64,000 nt of DNA, taken from the NCBI RefSeq assembly GCF_000308615.1, contig NZ_BAGB01000012.1, forward strand, positions 277,599 through 341,598, written 5' to 3'. The notes beneath the pieces are model-generated. The model worked only from the letters and a program-made list of their open reading frames with translations. It did no database searches and had not been told where the DNA came from. Of the stretch, positions 57,962-64,000 are shown in pieces; the first letter of the stretch is position 1; each line of letters starts with the position of its first letter. The position numbers and the translations under genes were made by a program. This DNA comes from Nocardia jiangxiensis NBRC 101359 (GTDB lineage Bacteria > Actinomycetota > Actinomycetes > Mycobacteriales > Mycobacteriaceae).

Positions 57962-58162
57962 ATGGCCTTCGTGGTATATCTCGCAGATTCGACCGTTGTG
58001 AACTACGGAGTCGGCTACAGCTACACGTTCGGGCCGAGTGGGGTCCTCGCGGTCAGCGCGGCCGGGGTTACGCGGTTCTACGCGCCTGGCTATTGGATCC
58101 AGGTCGACGAATACAGCGCCGACGAGCCGCCGAGCCGATACGCGAGCGAACCGCAACGTTGA
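57962..58162 (+). CDS. Small hypothetical protein
   Basis: A 66-codon ORF with natural composition: hydrophobic start MAFVVYLADSTVVNYG, then a Tyr/Gly-rich middle and a polar tail ending SRYASEPQR. It has no signal peptide, cysteines or recognised motif. The regular alternation (VVNYGVGYSYTFG, GYWIQVDEY) suggests a small beta-rich protein. The ribosome site is not obvious. I do not recognise a family with certainty; the coding call rests on composition and lack of a competing frame. Confidence 0.45.
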   Translation: MAFVVYLADSTVVNYGVGYSYTFGPSGVLAVSAAGVTRFYAPGYWIQVDEYSADEPPSRYASEPQR

Positions 58163-58271
58163 GGTCGGTGGCGCGGTGCATCGGGCGGCTGGTCACCGAC
58201 GCGCCGTGACGACGAGTTCGAGTGCTCGGCCAGGGCTCCGACCTGGGTAATCCTATGGCTAGGCTGGAGGG

Positions 58272-60066
58272 ATGCGAGGAGTTGGAACCCGTGGTGGTTC
58301 CCGTACTCGAGTGCGGGCAGCATCGGTGGTAGCAACAGCGAGCCTCATGTCCTGGACTACAGGGGCCTTCTTTTTTTGTCGGCGGACTGCTCGCTGCCAC
58401 GGTGGCTGCACTGACGGGTGACGGGTTGGGCAGTCGCGCCATCGTGTTCGGGGTAGGGCTGGTCGCGGTTCTCACCGGCATCCTGCTGTATCTGATGGGT
58501 GAGCGCATGCCGGTGCGCGCTCACCCGATCCTGGTCTCGCTCGGGACCGTGCTGATCACCGTCGCCATTCATTGGCTCCCCGGCAACACCGCCGCGGTCA
58601 CGCTGTCGTCGTTGTATGTCTTCGTCGCCTGCGACGCCGCGTTCTTCTTCAGCACGCCCGTCACCGGCCTGGAGATCGCGTTCGCCGTGGTGTGCTGCAT
58701 GGTGGTGACGGGCACTCGCGAGCATTTGCACTGGTGGATCGGGGTGATCCCGGCCGGGGTGGCTGTGGTGGTCGGCGTTGTGGTCACGATTCTGGCCCGG
58801 ATGGCCGCGGAAGCCGATATCGATCTGCTCACCGGGCTGCTCAACCGGCGCGGCTTCGATCGGTTGCTGAACGCCGAGATCGCCAAGGCCGGCCGGCTCG
58901 ACCAACGCCCCGCACTGGTGGTGGCCGACCTGGACCGCCTCCAGACGATCAACGCCCACCTCGACCAGCCCACCGGCGATGCGGTGCTGCAGCAGGTCGC
59001 CGACATCTGGGGCGATCTGCTGGAGCCGGAACAGACGCTGGCCCGGCTCGGTGGCGACCTGTTCGCGGTGCTGCTCCCGGACACGACCGAACGGACCGCG
59101 GTCGGGCTCACCGACCGCATGCGCGCGGCGATAACCGCCGACTGCTCCGCGGGCGTCACGTCATGGCAACCGGGTGAACCGGCATCGATGCTGGTCAGCA
59201 GGGCTGATGTGGGCCGGTATCGGGCCAAGCAAGCAGGCCGCAACCTGACCAGGCTGGAATCCGGGCAGCGCATCGCCCTGGCCGAGGAACTGCGCCGGGC
59301 CATCGCGGAAGACAAGGTGGAAGTCCGGTACCAGCCGATCGTCAGCCTGCCTTTCGGCGGCAAGGTGGTCGGCGTGGAGGCGCTGCTGCGCTGGTCCTCG
59401 GCCACCGAGCCCGGCCTCGGCCCGAACGGCGTGATTCGCGCCGCGGAGGAGTACAACCTGATCGCCGACCTGGACCGGGTGGTGCTACGCCGGGCCTGTC
59501 TGGACGCGGCCAGGATGCAGAGAACTGTCCCCGATTTCGACCTCACGCTGAACGTCAATGTCAGCGGTCTGGAGTTGGCCGACAGCGATTACGCCAATCG
59601 GGTACGGAGCACTCTGCGCAGTACCGGCTGGCACGCCGGGCAGCTCGTGCTCGAGGTCACCGAGACGCAGTTGGAGGCCGAGTCACCGAACGCGATCGAT
59701 AACCTGAATGCCTTGCGGGACACCGGCGTACACATCGCCATCGACGACTTCGGCACCGGTTACTCATCCTTGAGCAGGCTGGCGGCCATCCCATCGGACA
59801 TCCTCAAGGTCGACCGGTCCTTCGTCGCGGCGATCACCGCTGACTCACCCGCGCCACCGCTGCTCGGGGTGATCAAGGCGCTCAGCAAGGCACTCGACAT
59901 GGAGGTCATCGCCGAAGGCGTGGAGAACGCGCACCAAGCGGCGGTGCTCGCCGACCTCGGCTTCTCGCTGGCGCAGGGCTACCACTACAGCGTCCCCCGG
60001 ACCGCGCAGGCGATTCTCGACGAACTCATCGAGCAGCGCGGCATGGTCGCGCACAACGAGCGTTGA
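58272..60066 (+). CDS. Membrane GGDEF-EAL protein, N-terminus interrupted by a T7 run
   Basis: Cyclic-di-GMP signalling protein. The uninterrupted part starts at GTG 58402 (554 residues): membrane helices to about residue 130, a GGDEF domain (LLTGLLNRRGF; active loop GGDLF at 217-221, Glu replaced by Leu), and an intact EAL domain (EAL at 326-328, LEVTET, IDDFGTGYSS, LKVDRSF, AEGVE). It therefore probably hydrolyses c-di-GMP, with a degenerate GTP-binding or inactive cyclase domain. An ATG at 58272 opens a different frame that reads a basic N-terminus and hydrophobic helix up to TTCTTTTTTT at 58368-58377. Removing one T of the T7 run (58371-58377) joins it in frame to the main ORF and completes the helix GAFFFVGGLLAA. 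So the gene is frameshifted, phase-variable, slippage-decoded or carries a sequence error. Confidence 0.8.
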
Positions 60067-60490
60067 TCGTCGGCGCCTGCACGTTCGGCGACTCCACGAC
60101 TCGCGCTGCGATTGTCCGGGTGCATCGGTCGTACAGCAGGGGTTGTCCGGTCGCCCACCGCATCCGGGTGGCTGCTTGTTCGGTCGCGGTGTCGGCGGGT
60201 ACTACGAGCAGTGCCAGCCGCGTGCCGTGCAGGCCGAACAGCTGCATGATGCCGCCCTGTCCACCGTCGCCGGTGGATGCTGTTGTGTTCCAGTCGAATC
60301 CGATTTGTTCCAGTCGACCCAGGCGTGGTGCGAGAATATCGATCACCTGATGTAGTTCGGTCATCGGCTCGGCGGTGCGCGGCCACCATGCGCCGTCGAT
60401 CGACCCGGTGGCGGTGTCTCGCTCGCGCAGCATCAACCGTGGTGCTCGAGGCCGTGCTTTCTCCGACGACGGCACAGGTGCACCGGTCAT
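60026..60490 (-). CDS. DUF5994-like protein
   Basis: Protein of 154 residues. Recognisable blocks: GSIDGAWWPR near residue 30, ELHQVIDILAPRLGRLEQIGFDWN, then a beta-rich MQLFGLHGTRLALLVVPADT. These match what I recall of DUF5994, a small actinobacterial family of unknown function. The last 40 bp overlap the end of the convergent GGDEF-EAL gene. Its ATG overlaps the stop of its paralogue (ATGA), so both come from one leftward message. No signal or membrane segment. Confidence 0.75.
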   Translation of the reverse strand: MTGAPVPSSEKARPRAPRLMLRERDTATGSIDGAWWPRTAEPMTELHQVIDILAPRLGRLEQIGFDWNTTASTGDGGQGGIMQLFGLHGTRLALLVVPADTATEQAATRMRWATGQPLLYDRCTRTIAARVVESPNVQAPTINARCARPCRAAR

Positions 60491-60951
60491 GTCGGAATGT
60501 CGCCCGGGGCGTTGTGCCCGGCCCGGAGGAGGTCGGCGACGGTCGATGTGTTTCCTCGGGTGGCCGCGGTCGTCATCGTGACGCGCGCGGAGTCGACGGT
60601 GGTGTGCGGCGGGACGATCAGTAGCGCGATCCTGGCGCCGGTGAGACCGACAACGTCGAGGGTGTGGGGCGTTTTGCGGTGGAATCCACCGAGTCGCACC
60701 CAGCTTGCGCCGGTGGTGAATCTGGCCGGTGTTTCGTCCCAGTCGCCGAGGTGGTAGATCACGCGATGCACCAGGCCGAGCCGGGCCGCCAGCACCGTGA
60801 GCAGAGCCGGCAACTCGGCGGTGAGGTCATGGCTGTGCGGCCACCACGCACCATCGACCCATCCGGTGTGCGGCGGTCGGGTGTCGACCAGCAGCCGCAG
60901 TGCGGGTGGCCGGCGATTGTCCGGAGCGTATCGGGGCTGCTGTGCTGTCAT
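60487..60951 (-). CDS. DUF5994-like protein, paralogue
   Basis: Protein of 154 residues related to its downstream neighbour: GWVDGAWWPHSHDLTAELPALL, a YHLGDWDETP turn, VRLGGFHRKTPHTLDVVGL and ARIALLIVPPHT. I chose ATG 60951, which has GGGAG 9 bp upstream and gives the same length as the paralogue; an extension to a TTG at 61026 lacks a ribosome site. Tandem DUF5994 genes suggest a heteromer or recent duplication. Function unknown. Confidence 0.77.
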   Translation of the reverse strand: MTAQQPRYAPDNRRPPALRLLVDTRPPHTGWVDGAWWPHSHDLTAELPALLTVLAARLGLVHRVIYHLGDWDETPARFTTGASWVRLGGFHRKTPHTLDVVGLTGARIALLIVPPHTTVDSARVTMTTAATRGNTSTVADLLRAGHNAPGDIPT

Positions 60952-61093
60952 GATCGATGCTCCCGTCTCGGTGCAAGCGGCGAATTCATCCGTCATCGCC
61001 GCAGCTGTGCCGGTGTGTTGGTGCAACCACCAGCAGGACCATTCGGCGATTACTGGTACCGAGTACTTCGATCGTGCGCAGGGTCGGCATATG

Positions 61094-61255
61094 TCAGCGC
61101 TTGAACATGCCCCTCAGATTGTGTTCCAGCCAGTCGAAGGGGCCATGCCTGTCTGCCCGCCCTTCGGTGGGGCTCCGGGCGCCGGCGTCACGGAAGCGCT
61201 TCTCCAAGCCTTCCTTGGTGGTCCAGATTCGATGCGTGATCTTGTTCTCGGTCAT
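61094..61255 (-). CDS. Small hypothetical protein, possibly TetR-controlled
   Basis: A 53-residue, highly charged ORF (MTENKITHRIWTTKEG... ending HNLRGMFKR) that could form a short amphipathic helix. No family is recognised and there is no clear ribosome site. Its support is contextual: a CTACATTGTAG site lies 111 bp upstream in its promoter region, matching the operators near the neighbouring TetR gene. Confidence 0.35.
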   Translation of the reverse strand: MTENKITHRIWTTKEGLEKRFRDAGARSPTEGRADRHGPFDWLEHNLRGMFKR

Positions 61256-61365
61256 CGGAGAAGATCCCGTCCCCGGATGTGCGATTCGGCCGCGGCGGCC
61301 GGATCGGCTGGCCGTTCGACGCACGCACCGGTTGTCACCCCAGCCTAGCCTTGGTTGCCCGACCT

Positions 61366-61376
61366 GTCTACATTGT
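61366..61376. promoter_or_regulatory. TetR operator-like site CTACATTGTAG
   Basis: Perfect 5-bp arms CTACA/TGTAG around one base, in the gap between the TetR gene and the small leftward ORF. Read leftward it includes TACAAT, a good -10 hexamer. CTACA-N-TGTAG is typical of TetR-class operators. Confidence 0.5.
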
Positions 61377-61409
61377 AGAATAACGTTGTTGACATTGCAT
61401 ATTTCGAGG

Positions 61410-62168
61410 TCATCGCTGCTGGAAGGCGCCACTCTCGGGCGAGTTCGCGGCCAGGCCGGTGAGCAGGATGTCGAGCCCGCGCTCGAGTTCGGCGGCGCCG
61501 TCGTAGGCGGCCAGCACCGGCGCCAGTTCGCGCAGCAACGGGAACTCGCCGACGGGCAGCCGGTACAACCCGAGACGGAGCAGGTCGTCGGTTTCATCGG
61601 GGTTCTCCACGATCTCCTGCAACTCGTTGAGAACATGCCCGAACAGGAACCCGAACAGCGCCCGGTACACATGCAATGCCTCCGCACCGGAGAACCCGGC
61701 GCGCGTCAGCAATACCAGAATGTCCTCCAGTGGCCGCAGCACCGCCTGCGACCGCAACCCCAGCGGCGTCGCCAACGGCCGGGTCACCAACAGCGGCACC
61801 GCCCGCGGATGAGCCAATGCCAGCCGCCGGAAATCCCGTGCTACCGAACGCAATTGGGCTCTCCAGTCCGAATCGGTGGTATCGACCGACAACTGTGCCA
61901 ACACCACCTCGGCCACACCGTCGAGTACCGCCGCCTTGTTCGGCACATGCCGATAGATCACCATCGGATCCCGCCCCACCGCCTCGGCCAGCCGCCGCAT
62001 CGACAACGCCTCCACACCGTCACGATCGACGATCTCCAGCGCCGCGGCCAGCACCGCGGCCCGTGTCACCGGACCATCCTCGTGCCCGGGAGACCGGCGC
62101 TTGACAGGCTTCGTCCCGGGCTGGGCGGACTTGTGGTTGATCGGCGGTTCGGCCATCACGGACAGCAT
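61410..62168 (-). CDS. TetR-family transcriptional regulator
   Basis: Regulator of about 252 residues in the TetR class with a TetR_C-like ligand domain. The helix-turn-helix is near residues 40-75: ALEIVDRDGVEALSMRRLAEAVGRDPMVIYRHVPNKAAVLDGV. The C-terminal half is helical, with LLVTRPLATPLG and AEALHVYRALFGFLFGHVLNEL. ATG 62168 and ATG 62156 are both possible starts; neither has a strong ribosome site, and the frame is open further upstream through promoter sequence. Its own promoter region and that of the acyltransferase share GTAGACCTACA(T/G)TGTTGAC sites, so it is likely an autoregulated repressor of both. Confidence 0.9.
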   Translation of the reverse strand: MLSVMAEPPINHKSAQPGTKPVKRRSPGHEDGPVTRAAVLAAALEIVDRDGVEALSMRRLAEAVGRDPMVIYRHVPNKAAVLDGVAEVVLAQLSVDTTDSDWRAQLRSVARDFRRLALAHPRAVPLLVTRPLATPLGLRSQAVLRPLEDILVLLTRAGFSGAEALHVYRALFGFLFGHVLNELQEIVENPDETDDLLRLGLYRLPVGEFPLLRELAPVLAAYDGAAELERGLDILLTGLAANSPESGAFQQR

Positions 62169-62203
62169 CCATTCTTCGACCTCGGCTACTCTGTCCAGAT
62201 AGT

Positions 62204-62222
62204 GTAGACCTACATTGTTGAC
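62204..62222. promoter_or_regulatory. TetR operator-like repeat, copy 1
   Basis: GTAGACCTACATTGTTGAC, 36 bp upstream of the TetR start. It contains TGTAGACCTACA half-site symmetry and is repeated almost exactly at 62322. Confidence 0.55.
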
Positions 62223-62321
62223 GTAGAGCGCGAAACGTGTGTACCGGGTCCTCGTGCAGAAAGTCGATCGCGGACATGATCCTGTCCACACACGTCACCG
62301 GCCCATTTGCTTTCCATCCCC

Positions 62322-62364
62322 GTAGACCTACAGTGTTGACATCGGGATTCGCTCAGAGTGTACT
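62322..62364 (+). promoter_or_regulatory. Promoter with TetR operator-like repeat, copy 2
   Basis: GTAGACCTACAGTGTTGAC (62322-62340) overlaps a consensus -35 TTGACA (62336-62341); 17 bp later comes TGTACT (62359-62364) as -10. The operator covering the -35 fits repression of the ORFs that begin at 62394. Confidence 0.6.
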
Positions 62365-62393
62365 GAGAGCATCAACAGATCCGAGGGACCGTC

Positions 62394-62492
62394 ATGATCG
62401 GGCTGGCGAACAACCAGGCAGCGGTACTCGATGACACCGATGCGCGTACCGGCGACCCGGAAGACGTTGCGTCCCCCAGGGCTCACCAGTGA
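62394..62492 (+). CDS. Leader-like 32-residue ORF coupled to the acyltransferase
   Basis: ATG ATC GGG ... TGA encodes 32 residues (MIGLANNQAAVLDD...), with GAGGG 6 bp before the start. Its stop overlaps the GTG of the acyltransferase gene in a GTGA quartet. It has no membrane or signal character. It may be a short coupled ORF that delivers ribosomes to the acyltransferase start, which has no ribosome site of its own. No function is known. Confidence 0.5.
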   Translation: MIGLANNQAAVLDDTDARTGDPEDVASPRAHQ

Positions 62493-63442
62493 TCCGGCGG
62501 CACGAGCCGGGGCGGACGGCACCGAGTCCGGTGGCGTCGCTGACCGAACGGCTGGCCGGGGCAGTGCCGCGGCAGCCGCAGACGCTCGGCGAGCTGGCGC
62601 GAGGCACGATCCGCGGCACCGCCGACTTCGTCCGTCGGCGCCTCACGGGGGACTATCGCGTCGACGAGTTCGGTCTCGACGAGCATCTGCTCGAAGCCGT
62701 TCTGCTGCCGGCGCTGCGGCCGCTGGCACAGGTGTGGTTCCGGGTGCAGGTCAACGGCATCGAGAACATTCCCGAATCCGAGGGCGCGCTGATCGTGGCC
62801 AACCATGCCGGCGTGGTGGCGCTGGACGGGCTGATGGTGCAGCTGGCTGTGCACGATCAGCACCCCGGGCAGCGTGCGCTGCGTTTGCTGGCCGCCGACC
62901 TCGTGTTCGAGACGCCGATCATGGGCGGGCTGGCCCGTAAGGCCGGCCACACCCGGGCCTGCCGCGTCAACGCCGAGCGGCTGCTGCACTCGGGCGAGCT
63001 GGTGGGCGTGTTCCCCGAGGGCTTCAAGGGCGTCGGCAAGCCCTACAGTCAGCGCTACAAGCTGCAACGCTTCGGCCGCGGCGGGTTCGCCTCGGCGGCC
63101 GTGCGCACGGGGGTGCCGATCATCCCGTGCTCGATCGTCGGCTCGGAGGAGATCTATCCCAAGCTCGCCGACATCAAGCCGCTGGCCCGGCTGCTCGGGC
63201 TGCCGTACTTCCCGGTGACGCCGCTGTTCCCGCATCTGGGCCTGCTGGGCGGTATCCCGCTGCCGTCGAAGTGGTACATCGAATTCGGCGAACCCATCAC
63301 CACCGGCGCATACGGCCCGCAGGCCGCCGACGATCCGGCGACCCGGTTCGAGGTCGCCAATCAGGTCCGCGAAACCATCCAGCAGACGCTGTGCAAGCGG
63401 CTCACCACGCGACGCAACCCTTTCACCGGCACCGTCAGCTGA
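62489..63442 (+). CDS. Lysophospholipid acyltransferase-like protein (PlsC family)
   Basis: Membrane-associated acyltransferase of 317 residues that would transfer an acyl chain to a lysolipid or glycerol backbone. The catalytic region reads VANHAGVVALDGLMV near residue 102, with the His/Asp pair spaced slightly wider than the usual HX4D. The glycerolipid-binding motif is VGVFPEGFKGVGKP near 170, followed by KLQRFGRGGFASAAVRTGVPIIPCSIVG and a LPSKWYIEFGEPI block. The first 60 residues are basic and amphipathic. The GTG start is coupled to a 32-codon ORF. It is transcribed from a promoter with a TetR-type operator and is likely repressed by the divergent TetR gene. Confidence 0.87.
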   Translation: MIRRHEPGRTAPSPVASLTERLAGAVPRQPQTLGELARGTIRGTADFVRRRLTGDYRVDEFGLDEHLLEAVLLPALRPLAQVWFRVQVNGIENIPESEGALIVANHAGVVALDGLMVQLAVHDQHPGQRALRLLAADLVFETPIMGGLARKAGHTRACRVNAERLLHSGELVGVFPEGFKGVGKPYSQRYKLQRFGRGGFASAAVRTGVPIIPCSIVGSEEIYPKLADIKPLARLLGLPYFPVTPLFPHLGLLGGIPLPSKWYIEFGEPITTGAYGPQAADDPATRFEVANQVRETIQQTLCKRLTTRRNPFTGTVS

Positions 63443-63806
63443 CGGTATTGCTGCACCGAGGCAGGCTCGGCCCGGGAATCAGGCCGGTCAGCTCGTTACG
63501 GCCCTGGTCGGCCGCGTCCCGTCCCCTCGAGGGGATCCCGCACTACTGCCCGCTCGCCATCACCGGCGGATCCAGCGCGGCGAGCCGGTCGGCGATCTCC
63601 CGCGTGATCGACCGCAGATCAGGCATCATGGTCAGCGCCCGAGCGTCGCCGCCGTCGCGGCGAGGGTGTGTGGTTCTGGTCGTGAAATCGGGCATCGCCC
63701 GGGGGCGTCCGGCTCGACCCGGGGCGTCGCGGCGTCGGTATCCAGCGGCTGTCCGGTCTCGAAGTAGTGGTTGTTCACGTGCTGCGGAAGGGAGTGACCA
63801 TCGGAG
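63443..63806. other. 364-bp gap, no gene seen
   Basis: After the acyltransferase stop I see no convincing CDS. A leftward 124-codon open frame (63543-63917) crosses this gap and the next ORF, but it is arginine- and proline-rich without motif or ribosome site. No clear hairpin or promoter could be placed. Confidence 0.4.
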
Positions 63807-64000
63807 GTGTGGGGAGCTGAGCAGTGCCACCGAGACGGTGTGGCAGCAGATGCCGGCGGACCGGGTCCGGCGGATGAGACGAAGTTCGGGCAGTGGGTGG
63901 AACAGTTGCAGGATCATGAGCGAGTGCTTGCGCAGCGCGAGGAGGTCGCGGATGCCCGGGACGAGATCGCTGACCGGCGTGAGGCGGCAGCAGACGCCCG
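63807..64000 (+). CDS. Partial coiled-coil ORF running off the window
   Basis: Open frame to the last base. From about 63880 it reads FGQWVEQLQDHERVLAQREE and continues with heptad-like, Arg/Glu/Ala-rich sequence typical of a coiled coil. The start could be GTG 63807, with GGAAGGGAG some 12 bp upstream, or GTG 63840. Only about 64 residues are visible and no domain is recognised. Such N-terminal coiled coils precede sensor or ANTAR domains in actinomycetes, but that cannot be seen here. Confidence 0.4.
   Translation, partial: MWGAEQCHRDGVAADAGGPGPADETKFGQWVEQLQDHERVLAQREEVADARDEIADRREAAADA

Noticed and set aside
63543..63917. Leftward 124-codon ORF near the window end
   Set aside because: Pro/Arg-rich composition, no ribosome site, and it conflicts with a rightward coiled-coil frame of more natural composition.
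1..64000. Search for CRISPR arrays, tRNA/rRNA genes, insertion sequences, phage or attachment sites
   Set aside because: No regular spacer repeats, cloverleaf-like sequences, transposase motifs or flanking direct repeats were seen by eye; a covariance-model scan would be needed to exclude small RNAs.

Overview
The window reads as chromosomal DNA of a GC-rich, mycolate-type actinomycete, most likely Nocardia or a close Rhodococcus relative. The reasons are very GC-rich third positions, many GTG starts, pervasive 4-bp ATGA/GTGA stop-start overlaps, and the gene content: AlkB, steroid ring-degradation enzymes (Ksh/Hsa/KstD), mycofactocin-type SDRs and an EntF-like NRPS. I see no rRNA, tRNA, CRISPR array, insertion sequence or phage gene. 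All family calls are by-eye readings of motifs; no search was run.

Region 1 (1-4811) is lipid oxidation: the 3' part of an alkane monooxygenase gene, a convergent cytochrome P450, and, across a divergent promoter with a perfect palindrome, an exported cholesterol-oxidase-like GMC flavoprotein followed by an SDR. Region 2 (4812-23606) is a peptide natural-product locus. One 5734-residue NRPS (EntF-like C, a C-domain remnant, then four A-T modules, two E domains and a TE) is translationally coupled to a DUF6875-like protein. Downstream lies a tiny secreted two-cysteine peptide. The first E domain has lost both catalytic residues, and module 1 carries the C-terminal half of a second condensation domain.

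Region 3 (23789-40268) looks like one catabolic regulon for an unidentified, probably nitrogen-containing, compound. It holds a GntR/FCD regulator, a cytosine-deaminase-like amidohydrolase, a complete Dpp/Opp-type importer, two TIM-barrel isomerase-like proteins, a BBE-type flavin oxidase, an atypical amidohydrolase, a DRE-TIM lyase fused to an OHCU-decarboxylase-like domain, an ornithine-cyclodeaminase homologue and a DUF6282-like hydrolase. GTATAC-centred sites occur at both divergent promoters, one pair at each end, and argue for co-regulation by the GntR protein.

Region 4 (40327-54695) is a compact steroid-nucleus degradation module: KshA with a small partner, KshB, HsaA, HsaC, a Baeyer-Villiger monooxygenase, a single-chain esterase-HsaB fusion, HsaD and KstD. 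Together these would take androstenedione-type substrates through ring B opening and ring A cleavage. The BVMO and esterase suggest prior removal of a C-17 side chain. TetR and IclR regulators share a promoter region with two near-identical 15-bp inverted repeats, and two coupled mycofactocin-type SDRs follow.

Region 5 (54696-64000) is efflux and signalling: an EmrB-type MFS pump with three extracytoplasmic-type beta-sandwich repeats, two TTGC-N5-GCAA operators and a MarR gene; a GGDEF-EAL protein whose N-terminal membrane helix is interrupted by a T7 run; tandem DUF5994-like genes; a TetR gene with CTACA-type operators; and a lysophospholipid-acyltransferase-like gene preceded by a coupled 32-codon ORF. 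The window ends inside a coiled-coil ORF.
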